Source: Jacaranda mimosifolia (lineage: Eukaryota > Streptophyta > Magnoliopsida > Lamiales > Bignoniaceae). Taken from it: 64,000 bases of DNA. Location: NCBI GenBank assembly GCA_018894105.1, contig CM032117.1, positions 51,308,503-51,372,502 on the forward strand, in the 5' to 3' direction. A model generated the notes under the pieces. The model made no database searches. It was given only the letters and a program-made list of their open reading frames with translations, and was not told the origin of the DNA. The translations under genes were made by a program, and so were the position numbers. The stretch's first letter is position 1. The number at the start of each line of letters is the position of its first letter. Positions 35,980-48,616 of the stretch are shown in pieces.

Positions 35980-36740
35980 CTATGAAGGGGCATGGACGAA
36001 GTATATTGATCGCCGATTTGTGCAAGTGCTTGTTGAGGAACACCAGAAAGGGAACTTCAAATGGGGTGAAAAAATTGATGAGGCGTCATGATGGCTCGAA
36101 ATGTGACAGCGATTGAATTTAATGCTGATTTTCATTTCAAGTATTGTGTGGATAGGGCTCAAAAACTGCGGAGAAGATACATGGCATTCAAGTGGATCCA
36201 AAGCTTGTCGGGCATTACCTACAATCCCACATCTAAAAAACTCAGGGGCAACGATGATGTCTGGGCCTTCATCCTCAAGGTATGTACCGACAGTTTCATG
36301 TACAAATATGCACCCTACTCGCCAAAAAAGTCAGTGCCCATAGAACATATTGTTTCCAAGTTATCTAACAAAATTTCACCCATGTTTCTTCAATTATCTT
36401 GGTAGAACAAAAGAGTTGGCTGTGCTTATTGTGAAGTGCTAGATCCAGAGTGGAATGCTTTGTCAATTATATTTGACGAAGTCGCACCAAAAGAACAACG
36501 AGTACCCAATTGTAGCATTGATGAGGAGATAAGAGGTGGAGACATCCGACAACCAATTTTCATACACTAAGCAGACGAAGAGATAGAGGAGTCGAAAACC
36601 TTATTCTGGAATGAACTAACTGGGTATGCCTTTGATAGTGCATCTGAAGAGACATCTTTTGAGCTCGATACCTCAAATGTGAGTGACGGCCCTTGTTCAT
36701 CAACTGCTTCATGTTTCCCATGGAAGAAAAATTGAGAACG
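35980..36740 (+). pseudogene. Myb/SANT-like DNA-binding protein (Harbinger ORF1-like), frameshifted
   Basis: One frame gives WTKYIDRRFVQVLVEEHQKG and then NFKWGEKIDEAS, followed by a TGA at about 36090. The next frame (from about 36088) continues the same domain: EFNADFHFKYCVDRAQKLRR, then LSGITYNPTSKKL and NDDVWAFILK. Together this follows the plant Myb/SANT-like domain (Myb_DNA-bind_3) from its first Trp to the DDVW motif, broken by one frameshift. Downstream frames to about 36740 are acidic, as is common for this family. Known Harbinger elements pair such a protein with the transposase. Confidence 0.75.
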
Positions 36741-37698
36741 TGGCGGTTGCTTGGATAGTTCGCAGTACTAGTAAGTTTAGGTATTGGACAATTGGGGTGC
36801 TTGTGTTTGTATGTAATATATAAGGCATAGTTGTGAGTCTAGGGATGTTCTACATCACCATTTTGTACCATATGCTTGGCTGTTTGTTTTTTTCCTTACT
36901 CCTTGTATGTTTATAATGTGCTGCTTATGTCTGTGTTAGTGTGTTGGCATTAAATTTCTTAGGTGTAAATATGTGTTTAAGGTGTGATGTAATGGTGTGA
37001 CAGAACTATTTGCATGGGTTCGATTTTTCTATTGTGCTTAAATTGGTTTTCTGCTGTAATAGAATAGGGCATTTATTTAAGCAATGAATCTACTAGTATG
37101 TTGAATGCATGTAGTTGTCTAAGCCCTTCTAATTTTAACCATAGGAGGATGGAACCCAAGAAAGGATGAAATTCGGTGATGATAAAGCAATGATACACAA
37201 CCTTGATTTGATTGCATGAAATATTTGAAAATATGCACAACATAATGGCTAAAATTGTACGTTTAGAGGCGCAACTATAATGCCAAAAGTATAAAATTTT
37301 GACAAACATCCCCATTTGAAGCCTTGCATATTTGTGGAACACCACCAACATATTACTAATTGGGCAAACACTATCATGTCAATTGTCGAACTTGATGATG
37401 CTTAACTAATTCCAAATACTACCAAATAAATGTACATAATAAGTGACAACAAAAAGGGATGTATAACCAAATGCCCAACTGGAATCAGTTTGTTAAGCAT
37501 TACATCTTGCATTGAAGTGAAATTAAAATTGTTCATAAAGCAGCAAATTCCCTTTGCATGCAAAAACAAAATAAAGGGTTGTAGACCACAGCTGGGAAAC
37601 CAAAGGATGAGACTTTTAGAGATATGTGCACATGTAAGAATAAATTCACAAATGTCATCATGTAGAAGCCCTTAAATTTGTCCACTTCAGACCATATC

Positions 37699-38814
37699 TT
37701 ACTGCTCTTCTTTACCATCAGATTCATCAGTGTCTCCATCTGTGCTCGGATTATTGTTCAGAGGCACGGGCAAAGTCGGGAACCTAGTCGTGTCAACCCC
37801 TAACTTCTCTGCACACAGACGGATCACCTGGGACAATGTCTGTATGCACGCATTCTGGTATGCATATTGTTGTGCTGCTTGAACTTCAAGTCGCATCAGA
37901 CGATCCTTAATCTTAAGTTTGGTTGATTCGACGTGCAGTGATGCAGGGGTCGTAGATGACCCATTTCGATTGGTAGTGAAGTCCTCATCCGTCCCCCACA
38001 TGATATGAGCAATGATAGAATCATCAAGAGAAGTCTTTGGATGCAACAACTCTTCATTTGCTTCCCATTTCACTCTAGCCTTTCTACATAAACCAATAAT
38101 CAATGAAGGAAACCAAAGCCTATCACGAGGAGATCAAGCCGTTTGAAGTATGCATGAGTGAATTAATTGACCAATATCAATTGATCTTCCACTCACAATT
38201 GCGAATAACAGCAAGGTTCTTTCCTTATTCACATCACTGGTGTGCGTGCTGGGTATCATCCTAGCAGTGACAAAATGGAGCCATACTCTAACATAGCCAT
38301 CCAAGCTACTAGACTTCAAGGACAATGCATTCCTCTTAGATACACACCACTTAGTTCCTGCAACTCAAATTGCTGATCGTACTACCTCCAAGTTAGGTCC
38401 TTCTTTGAAGTTCTTTCAAATATTGCCCATACTCATCCTTCTCAATATTTGGTGTCAAATAGTACTGGTTGATTGTGCTACTATCGAAGTGCACTTCACA
38501 GCCCCTAACAAAAGCCACACCATCCTTGTGTTCTTGTGAATTTGCATAGAATTCTCTAACAACTGGTATAACAACTGCCCCAGGCGGCGAACACAACTTG
38601 TTCCATTTTCTTGCCCTTATAATTTTGTGGAAAAAATCATCATGTCCAATAGTTGGTAGTGCATCGAATCCATGTTCAGCAGTAGGGCCCTTCGGAAGAA
38701 CATATTTTTTGTACCTTTCAGATCTTCGATGGAAACAAATATGCTATTGTTATAAGTGGAGGCCTTGCCTTGTTTTGCCCTCTTTGGAGCCTGCCTTGAC
38801 CTTGTGGGAGCCAT
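37699..38814 (-). pseudogene. Putative plant transposon protein domain gene, broken
   Basis: The minus-strand start MAPTRSRQAPKRAKQGKAST is followed, after a frameshift near 38725, by ERYKKYVLPKGP and then by KWNKLCSPPGAVVIPVVREF and YANSQEHKDGVAFVRGCEVH. Another frameshift at about 38395 leads to GYVRVWLHFVTARMIPSTHT and SGRSIDIGQLIHS. A TGA at about 38132 precedes WFPSLIIGLCRKARVKW. The tail ends TDESDGKEEQ. The order fits the plant transposon-protein domain found in many repeat-borne genes; its biochemical role is unknown. At least two frameshifts and one stop make it non-functional. Confidence 0.75.
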
Positions 38815-40557
38815 ACTACTGCCACCACCAAAGATATGAAGGAACGTTATCAGAAATCAAATAAGTTAGTTTCGCAACAGAAATAAATAATTACATAGGC
38901 CTAAAGCAGGTTTTGCTGGTGATCATTTAAAAAGGAAAACTTGTTTGTTAAAGAATAAAAATTTCACCCAAACATCAGTAGATAAAATGCCTACAAATAT
39001 GTGTTTCCTCCACCAGTTTATTAACATATCGAAATCTATACTTACACAAGCACCAAAGAAAAATTCTTACAATAACAATCTAACTACCAGCATCTATATG
39101 CGAATTTAAGCTACTATGTATGTGATATACTCCTCCTAAGGAGTCAGATTTTTATAATGCATCAAACTATTTTGGGATTCTTGCCCTAATCTTAATTAGT
39201 AATAACATACGTACAGACTATAACACCACAGGAAAATGCAACTTAAGTGCAATACTAATTCACAATAACAAACACCAGAACCTTAATTTTGGTGATCCAT
39301 CAAGCATTCCATTGTTAGCCACAACAACCATTAATAGTGATATCTAGTTATAAAAATCTATGAAATACGAAAAGGGGTTCGAACCTAAAATCTCTCATTT
39401 TTGATTCTATTACTAATACATTACATACTTCTCACCCAACAAGTGGAACCTACAACAGATCTTACTCAATCAACTACCAAGCAACACTGCCAGCGCGCGA
39501 CACGACGAGGTTGAAAGCCCACTACGATGCCAATGGGGCCTAGGGATGTTGTGATCGAGTCCTTAAATAGTGTATATGTAGACCTACCAGTAACTACAGA
39601 GCTCAAAATATGTTGCGGGTGAGAATGGCGAAACCATCGTCTTTGACACCTATGAATAAGGAAGATGAAACGACTGCATAGTATGTAGAGGGAGGCAAAG
39701 TTGAGGGAATGAGAGAGGGAATTTGATAGATTTGGGGTTAATAAGCACAGGTAGCTTATTCCTAAATTTAAAGTACCCTTTTAGTAATTGGGCATGGGCT
39801 GCAACCACACAGAGATACGGCGTCGTGGCATTGAAAATAAAAGGTCACTGGACACATGAAGTCGCATCCCTAGCACTGGTTAATGTCACGGCTACAAATT
39901 ACAATGTTGTTTGTTAGGTCACTGGACCTAAGAAGTCATGGCATTAGATAAGTTACATTACAATAATAACTTGGCAAAGTTTGCGTTCAAGTAGATGCAT
40001 GTAAATTGGGCCTATGTGTATTATTTGGTTCAAAGTATAAAGTGTCGGGTTCAAAGGATTCTTTGATACATAAGTCAACGCAGTGACACCACGAATCAAT
40101 TGGGAGCTGGCAGCCTATTACCAGGTTGATATGCAAAAACATGATGAAGCCAATGGCAATTACAAACCTTGATATGTTCATATTACATAGTCAACCTCCG
40201 TAACATATTGTAACATAATAGCAAGCCACCATCTAATCTTCAATGTGAAATATATTGTTCTATTAATACCAAAGGGCCATTTGCTTCTCTACTAAAACAA
40301 AGTACCACATCATACAGTCAACAATATAATGGTGACACAAAGGCCCCACTCGGTCTAATATCAATTATAAATACATACCCCAATGCCATAAACTAGGCAG
40401 TAAGACTACTGCTGGTCATACGTGGCTACAGAAGCTTTAAAATCCATGTATTGATCAAGCTACATATAGTTCACCAAAACGTCATGCATCTATGCATGAT
40501 AATCACACTATTGTAAAATATATGACTACAGCCATAAATAAGTTGACCACTTTACTG

Positions 40558-40881
40558 TCAATGCAACACATAGCTTAGAATGTACCGGACAATATCATCT
40601 GAACCATTTCCTTCAACCTTAACTGACGCATCAGCAAATGATACACGATAATGGATGTTGTCTGCACTTGTGTGTTGACCGTGGATGAAGAGAAAACCTT
40701 TTTCTGAAATAAGCTTTGAAAGAGCCACATAACTTTTGAACAAACCTAAACAAGAGTTAAACAGAGGTAGGTGGCTGGGAATTAATGCTGTGATAGAATG
40801 GACATTGCCCAACGAAACAATAAGGTCATGGAGGTCAATTTGCACCTCATCCCAACTTGCCCATTTTTCATGATAAAACAA
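40558..40881 (-). pseudogene. Unidentified coding-like frame beside the hAT insertion
   Basis: About 107 codons open to the hAT target site, with peptides such as WASWDEVQIDLHDLIVSLGN and SEKGFLFIHGQHTSADNIHY. No ATG lies near its left border, so it may be an internal exon of a gene carried by the Harbinger-like element and cut by the MITE at 40889. The frame does not clearly resume beyond the MITE. I do not recognise the family. Confidence 0.3.
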
Positions 40882-40888
40882 TCAGAGC

Positions 40889-41495
40889 TAGGGGTGTTCG
40901 TGGTTCGGTTTGGATCGATTTTGGGATAAAAAGTCAACCGATCCAAACTATATAATGTATATTGGATCAGTTGGACTTTTATTGTAAATCCGATCTAATC
41001 TAATCCATTTGGATTAGATCGGTTAAATCGATTTTTCAATTTAAAATTTTAATTGAAATATTTGACAAATTACTATTAATAATTAAACTAATTTAATCAA
41101 TCAATTTGTAAAGTTTATTTAGCTATCATATCACACTAATCTTGCGGAATTAAGTTAAATTATGTAAGAATACACAACTATAAAGTTATAAGTCCACAAT
41201 AATTATCCCTACATATTTGATTTTTGAAAGTGAAAAAATCCTAAGTTTAGTTTATTTTAATTTATTTGTGTATTTTACAATTAAGATATATATTTTTTAT
41301 ATTATTAGTATATAAATTTAGGTTCGGTTTGGATTGAATCGATTTTTTAGATTAAAATCGAAAACCGATCCAATCCAATCATGTTTAAAAAAACAAATCC
41401 AATTCAATCCAAAAAAGTTCAATTTTGATCGATTTTAGATATTTTGGATTGATTCGTCAATTTTTTTTGGATTGAATTGGATTTGAACACCCCTA
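40889..41495. mobile_element. hAT MITE, 607 bp, perfect 8-bp target duplication
   Basis: The left flank ATCAGAGC (40881-40888) is repeated right after the element (41496-41503). The ends are TAGGGGTGTTCG and, reverse complemented, TAGGGGTGTTCAAATCC: ten perfect bases of inverted repeat, with GGTTTGGAT/GGATTG-rich sub-terminal parts on both sides. No transposase. Nested in the Harbinger-like element and therefore younger than it. Confidence 0.93.
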
Positions 41496-41651
41496 ATCAG
41501 AGCCTTAATGTCGAATGCCACATCCCTTATTTTGTCCAAACAGTAGCGGACCTCATGCCTCATCTAGGGCCCAACTCCTTCCAAATAAATGAGGGATGAT
41601 GTGGGATGTGGCCCAACATCCCACATCAACCCCCAAGTAAACATGTCCTAA

Positions 41652-42034
41652 GTATATTATTCCTAGTGATACATATGAAAAGAAAAAAACTCAAACAAAA
41701 TACTTGATATGGTTTCATCTCACTCTTTAACAAATTACTCATACAAGTTTAAAATTTTGGGTTAGTCATTTACGTATTATTCTAATTCTATCTGGGGCTG
41801 TATGTAGCATGTTCACGAAAGATAAGGGTGGTATTTTGTCGTATGTGACAAATTGAAGGGGGTGAAAGAAATTAAGCTGAAAAGAAAACAATTAAGAATA
41901 AATTAAAGAGAAAAAGAAAAGGAAATCCAGAAAATTAGTTAAATTCCTTCTTCAATTCATTACAGACAGCTGCAGCTCAAGCTCAGTCGAGACTACGAAA
42001 TTCCATTCCACAGGGAGAAGAGAGAAGGAGAGAG
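41652..42034 (+). promoter_or_regulatory. TRAPPC5 proximal promoter and 5' leader (approximate)
   Basis: Only 383 bases separate the Harbinger-like element from the ATG. The last 30 bases are GA-rich (AGAAGAGAGAAGGAGAGAG), a common leader composition in plants. No clear TATA box was identified. The core promoter must lie here or inside the transposon end, so the transposon may supply upstream control DNA (inference). Confidence 0.45.
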
Positions 42035-45000
42035 ATGATAGGAGTTGGGAAAATCAAACAATACACCAATGTGCTCGACAGACCCCTCAGCAAAGGGAAA
42101 CAAGAGGTATTTGCATACTGTTCAGATCTTCAATTCCTTCTATTTCAATTTTGTTTAGCTGTCAGTCAAAACATTACAAACTTGATTTAGTTTTCGAAAT
42201 TGAGATGAAGGGCTAAGAATCAAAGTTTATACGAGTAAAAGTTCATGGACCCATTTCATATTCCCAATCCATTTTTGTTCGCAGAGCAGAATTAAGGGTT
42301 TTGGCTGAATATTTTCCAGGGCCAGTCAATTTACTTTATCGTAAAAAGAAATGGGGTTTTTTGTAGTATCATTCGATGTGATTACGCATGCTTGAGGTTG
42401 CTTTAGAAATAATAGTATTGCTGGAAAAGTTTATGTCGTGGTGATGATTAAATTAACTGAGGATTTGTTGCAGGTCAGTTTGAGTGCGTTTGCCTTCTTG
42501 TTTTCCGAGCTTGTTCAATACAATCAGACACAAGTCGACAACATAGCAGAATTGGAAAGAAGGTGACTGCAGATCAATCAGTTTCAGTCATTCTGGATTG
42601 TTTTATTAGCATATGGTTCAAATCTGAGTAAAATAAATTAATATGAAAATGCTGCAGAGCATGATAGATAGAGTGAAGTGATTGAACATCTAATTTTAAT
42701 GTTATCAGATCAGCCATGGCATTACCTGAAAGAGGGAAAGAAAACCTTTTGGCTAGAATTGCCTAGGTATATCAGAATAAAAGTTGGGAAATTTGGAATC
42801 ATTTATGGGGTTAATGATGGTCAATAGCTTGGAACATTTTAAAGGAATGCAATGGGGGATCTGTTTTTACTAAATGCAGTATGTGCTGGAAATATTATGT
42901 GGCTAAAAGTTCAGTTGAAATTTTCCCTTAGATTTTTCTTTTCCCCTCTTCTCTAGGGGGCAGATATATACCTGAGCTTATCTGATGTTTAAGCTACATG
43001 AGAAACTTAACGGTTTCTTGAATCTCGATCAGGTTAGAGGATGCTGGCTTTGCTGTTGGAGCTAGGGTTCTGGAACTTCTTTGTCACAGGGAGAAGGTGG
43101 GAAACGTCATGGTAGCATACTCATATGAAGTTGTTACTTCTTCCTTCCAAGAATATAGTGCAACTTTTATCTATTTGTCTGCAGCATAATACCATTGTGG
43201 GCGGCAGCTCCTGATCTAACTTATATGTCTACTTCTTTACTTTTCATATATGTTAATCAATTTCTTTTCTAGAAAAGATTATCTGTGACTATAGCGGTTT
43301 TCAAGTGTATATTCAGATAAATGCAAATGAAAAATGTTATTCAGGATGCATCTTGATTTGTCGAGAATAAGTCAGTTTATGCTGCATGTAGATTCATCCT
43401 GAATTCATCATTCTAGTTGCTATATTTTGTGCTTGAAAGATTTGATCTAGATGTTTTCTACAAGTACTTTTTTAATTTTCTTTCTTTATCCAAGTGAAAC
43501 CAGTTTTGTAAAATTGTGCTGGAAGTTGTGTAAATTTTTGCATCAAAATGTTTTGGGATATTAAACTTCTAAGTTGGAATGTGGTTCTATATAATGGATC
43601 AACTCGCAGCATATTGCTTTCCATAGTATTTTCCATTCTGTGTGTGATATATGAAAACTTCCTTTTGTGTGGAATTATTTAAGATATTCATTTGTTTTAA
43701 ATAAAATGCAATAAGCTGCCACTTAAATCTTCAAATCAAAATGCTGAAAGGTGTTCTAGTTCTGATTTGTCAAATCGAACCACATCGAGTTTTCTATTTG
43801 ATTTCCAAACAGTAGATCAGAACCATCGATTATATTAATACATCTAATGCTGTGGTCATTTTTTGTTGCTCTAGGGCAACAGGAGGGAGACACGACTATT
43901 GGGTATCCTATCCTTTATACACAGCACAGTGTGGAAGGTCTTGTTTGGAAAGGTTGGGATACACTTTATTCTTATTTTACGTCTTTCTCTTATTTTTTGG
44001 TTTCATTCATTTATGAACTTGCTTTTTTATTTCTATTTAAGTACCACATATCAGTGGTGAATTTTTTTTGTGTAGCTGCAATCTTTGCATTATTGACTAC
44101 TATTTTCACAGATATTTCTGTTATCTCTGGGTAAGATTTGATCTGTAACTGGATACCATTATCGGCTTTCATTATTGTTCATTTATTGTGCAAGCTTTTG
44201 GTCTTACTGCTCAGCAATATGTCTTTGACTGGCTGATGTCATAGTGTTAAACCGAGAATCTTCATGGCAATGGCTCCTTCTAAAGCTGGCGGTAGAAGTG
44301 AAGTTCACTGTTGTTTTAAGAAGTTAGTATACAGTTGAGAAATAAATCTGTTCTCTGCATTTGCTTGTAAAATATAACGAGTAGATCAGAATTGGATTCT
44401 TATTCTACAGGACAATGTTAGAACCCTGGCAAATTATGTTTCTATGATGCCAATCCATTTCATTTTTTCCTCAAGTGTCTTGTAGAAAACTTTAAGGCTG
44501 TCTGCTGCTTTATGGTGATGCAACAGATTACCACGATATGGTTTGGTGATGGAAGCTTATACCTAGGAAGGATCCCTGGTTAAGTTGAGGTTTCAATGGA
44601 GGAAAAAAATGATTCTAAATGTGTTTTATTAATGAGTAATTAGGTCTTTGGTGCTTAGATCTCTTAATCTTCGAAAGTTAGACTTGTTAGCTACATTACT
44701 TTGACATTTTAATGAGCATTAGACTAAAATTGGAAACATATTTCACATGGAAGAGTAGGATTTCCTACCTATCGTAGTTGAAAATTGTCTCGCCTATGCC
44801 AGTAATATATCCCAAATACAGTACATCGAGATTCATGTTTATAGCCCAGTTAAATAGAGTAAAAACATTTTGGTGTTGCCTCTCTTAAGTAATATCATTT
44901 ACAGTATTTATCTAAAATCTACATGCAGCAGTTCTTCACTCTGTAAGTTTACTGGTGATTTAATGGATCCCCTTTGACTAGACCAAATTATAAGTTCTTG

Positions 45001-47051
45001 TGGACCCATTCCAGTGGTGTTACCCACTTGGACATTTCTGAAATTCAGATTCGAGTTTGTAGTCTTTAGGGTGACTAATTGCTCCTGGATCAGTTGGAAG
45101 GAGGTCCAAAGCATATATTGACAACAAAAGATGACACAAGCCATATATATAAGTGGTGCGGAAAGAAGGAAGAACTCTGTGAAGTTGATAAGTTGTTGTC
45201 CAGAGAATGAGTAGATTTATTAGTGGAAATGGATAGGTTCTGCATCAGATCAAAATAGAGAGATTTTGTGTTGGATTTATTTTCAATATGGTGGGTGTTC
45301 ATGAGCTTGGTGTTCAGAGCTAGGGAATGCTAATTGTTGTTAGATGTCCAGTTGTGGCTATCTTCAAATGGCTTGGGTGTAATACAGGAAATAAGTGGGC
45401 ATTGAGGAAACCTGTGGATTGTATGCTCAGTGATATTTGAATGCTGCAAGAGAATAGCTGAAGTTTGGTTCACGGAAAGTGGGGATCTCTTTATATACTT
45501 GCTGAAATGCTGTAACTGCTATTAGTTGGGAACATGAGAAGAGGGAAGCTGGTAGATCCTTGTCTTCTTTGTTTGTAACAAGGTTTCATTGGATTGTTCT
45601 CAAAAAGTGCTCCTTTGATATAACTACCAATGTTAGATTGACTTTGAATAGGGAGCCTTTTAGCCTTTGTTCTGTGAGCAGGAGATGCATCATTCTTTAG
45701 TTATACAATTCTTTAAAACTAAATCTGTGCATATTATTGCATCAAGCAATCCATTCATCTTCTAAATGAGGCATTACATTGGATAATGGGACACATTTAT
45801 ATTGTATTTTTTTTTATCTCTTCCTTCTATTTCACGGGGCATTGTAAGTAGGGTCAACTTATTGGGCATTAAAAAGAATGTAGTATATAGTAGGGAGCTT
45901 TTGACTTATTACAGTATTGGCATGACCATGTTTCTAGAAAAATATATTATGCAAATTGCATTGGATTTTTCTATACTTGTTATTGTTCTGCAATTCAATT
46001 TGATAAATCCTGCTAGACTTAAATCTTATTTCTTGCATGATCTCTCTGATGCTTTTTTTGGTAACAAATTTCTAAATATTAAAGAACAAACTCATAGTTA
46101 CTTTTAGTTTTTACATTTTATTGACATCAGGTGGCTGACTCTCTTGAAAAAGGCACTGAGCACGAAGATGAGTACATGATCAGTGAGAAGGAACTTCTTG
46201 TCAATAGGTAACACATTTATGTTGTGGCATGCTAGATTTCTTTTGTCTTCTTCACAATCTCTTATTCACTTGGGATTTTGCACTGTAGGTTTATTTCAAT
46301 ACCCAAAGATATGGGTGCCTTCAACTGTGGAGCATTTGTTGCTGGAATTGTGCGGGTACATACTGCTTTGACCAGAGCTTTTTAAGTGAGAGTTCTTTTG
46401 GTGGAAGCTCTAACAATTTTTTTCCCGTTATTTTGAAGGGAGTCTTAGATAATGCAGGTTTTCCGGCTGTTGTAACAGCTCATTTTGTACCTGTGGATGG
46501 GCAACAGAGACCAAGGACAACCATTTTGATTAAATTTGCTGAAGAGGTATTCCCTAAATAAACTTACGATAATACTTCTTCTAGGTGGTGTACCATTGTT
46601 AATTGCTTGGTTGTAATCGTAGTGGATATGATGACAGTCTGAACATCAATGAGTTATGCTTTGAACTTTAAATGCAAGATTTCCAGTAAGACTTCTGTGA
46701 GGTAACAGAAGAAGTAAATTTCCGAAGGTTAGCCATCTGCTCAATGTGCACATCTTGCCTGATAGTGATTAATTGTTTTATCCTTCAGGCTTGGTGATTA
46801 TAATCCCTTATTACTTCCTTAGTAGTGCTGCTTTAAGCCCTAGATAAACCTAGTACCATTATTTTGTGTGATTACTATATGAAGGCTGTATAAATTGTGT
46901 TTGCTACTGTCTAGTACAAGAAACCAGCATCTTTATTGTAATTTGCAATTAGTTTTAAATATTTACGTGTTGAGAAAGGTAACTAAGAATTTTTTGCTTC
47001 TTTTTTCCCCCTGCCTTTTAGGTACTACAACGAGAAGCAAGATTAGGTTGA
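42035..47051 (+). CDS. TRAPPC5: TRAPP complex subunit 5 (TRS31/TRAPPC5), spliced
   Basis: Core subunit of the TRAPP complex, the vesicle tether and Rab exchange factor acting in ER-Golgi traffic; a small Bet3-superfamily protein. Eight exons join in phase with GT-AG ends: 42035-42106, 42474-42562, 43033-43096, 43875-43952, 46131-46207, 46289-46355, 46439-46546 and 47022-47051. They give 194 aa from [20 protein letters not shown] to VLQREARLG. Internal hallmarks are [57 protein letters not shown] and [19 protein letters not shown]. Length and sequence agree closely with Arabidopsis TRS31, and no breaks were seen. The start is the family Met and follows a purine-rich leader. Intron 4 is 2.2 kb. 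A MULE begins 570 bp after the stop and a Harbinger-like element ends 390 bp before the start. Confidence 0.97.
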
Positions 47052-48239
47052 CAATAATCTGATTCCAAGGTCAACTTTCTGAAACCTGGATGATACTGGA
47101 AAACGAAACATGTTGGTTGAACAATGCTGCTAGTTCTTTGACATGCTTGCCGGGTTGTGGCAATTTGGCTCTTAAGTCCAAGGTTGTCAAATATTTTGTG
47201 CCTTAAAAACTGTAATGATGAAGCTTTTCTCAATTTTAGTGCATAATGTTGAGGTGATTGTCTACATAATTGTGGGTTTTATTTACATGGATTTTGGTAT
47301 CAAGATGTTGTTATGTTTGACCTGGAAATCCAAAGGCAGCATTCATCAGACTGTATAGTAACTCTTTTTTGATCCTTTTTGTGTGGAAATCTCTTGAAAC
47401 TGTTCTGGATGTTCTTACATAGTTTTTGTAAAAGTGAACAAAGACATGGATATTATAAACAGCTTATCTGTATGTATTCTCAAAAAAATGTAGTACTTGG
47501 TCTCGCAAGAAAGTTTTGTTTAAGCTTACTAGTCCTTAACTTGAGAAATGGGACACGGGAATATACCTATTGGTAGCAATAACCTGCCCTTCGATTAAAT
47601 TTTGATAATGCATAAAACATTCGGTTAATTAGAAAAAAATTCCTAATCCTACTTTCATTTTAGTGATCAGTCCCCATTTGAATTTTTACACACTAAACTC
47701 CCTATTTTTTCACAAAACTTAGAAATCACTCCCTATATCTTTTAGAAAGACACATATATCCTTGTAGTTAGAGAAAACAACAAAAATACCTGAGAAATGC
47801 GTTTTTCTCTTCAAGAAGAATGCTTTCATTTATTTTTTTTCTAAAATCGACGACTTCTCCAAGCGGCCAAACAAAAGGGCGCGAAATCGTTCCTCTGCCA
47901 TTGATGCGAGAAAGAAAAAAAAAAAAGACACCAAAATTTTTGCCATTTTTTTTGTGACAATGGAAGGAGAAACAATGGCAACAAGAAGCGAAATACAAAA
48001 AGAAGTGATAAAAAGAAACAAATGTATGTTTTCTGCATTTACAGTTTTAAATGTCTGTGATTTTTCAGTGTTATACTTATTTCTTGTCTATTTTCTCATG
48101 TTTAGGGTTTTTATTTCCTATTTAGTTGTTAAACACTTGAACCCAATTGATATATATAATTTTATTTGTGAGATGGGAAGTTTTTGATTTGTACTTGAAA
48201 GGCATAAAAGTTGTACTTCACTTTTTTGAGGTTTATACT

Positions 48240-48616
48240 TCTTTTTACCTGAAATTATACGATGAAATTATCTGAAAGTGGTAGTATATTATTTGTGGTA
48301 CAAAACATCTAAGCTTGCAGTACACATTAAGCAAAAGTGTAGTATATAATCTATGTAACTGCAGTACATTTTAAAAGTATTTGTAGTACAAAATATTCAA
48401 AGCTGCAGATTAAATGAAATTATAGTATATAATTTGTGTGCATGCAGTACATTTTAGAAGCATCTATAGTACAAAAGCATTCAAGCATGCAGTATACATT
48501 AACTGAAAATGTAGTATATAATTTGTGTATTTGTAGTACATTTTAGAAGCAACTGTATTCAAAATATTTAAGCCTGTAGTATACATTAAATGAAAGTATA
48601 GTATATAATATGTGTA
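48240..48616 (+). repeat. Minisatellite family A, first block
   Basis: Tandem units of about 95 bases with GTAGTACATTTTAGAAGCAT, TGTAGTACAAAACATTCAAG and GCAGTATACATTAA parts, each holding several AGTA(C/T)A words. It is interrupted by the retroelement fragment and resumes at 49313. Confidence 0.85.

Larger units (their letters stand above)
34017..41648. mobile_element. 7.6-kb Harbinger-like element carrying three gene remnants
   Basis: The ends are GGGCCTGTTTACTT on the left and, reverse complemented, GGACATGTTTACTT on the right, both flanked by TAA (34014-34016 and 41649-41651). Sub-terminal GGGATGTGGG and GATGTGGGATG words occur on both sides. This matches PIF/Harbinger termini. Inside are a GRF zinc-finger gene remnant, a Myb/SANT-like gene remnant and a plant transposon-protein-domain gene remnant, and a younger hAT MITE at 40889-41495. 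No DDE transposase was recognised. A Myb/SANT-like protein is the usual second gene of Harbinger elements. The right end lies only about 390 bp before the TRAPPC5 start codon. Confidence 0.7.

Noticed and set aside
36088..36405. Independent plus-strand gene of 105 codons
   Set aside because: It is the second half of the Myb/SANT-like domain whose first half lies in another frame just upstream.
47954..48187. 77-codon plus-strand frame near the MULE left end
   Set aside because: Low-complexity, Phe/Leu/Val-rich; no domain and no splice context.
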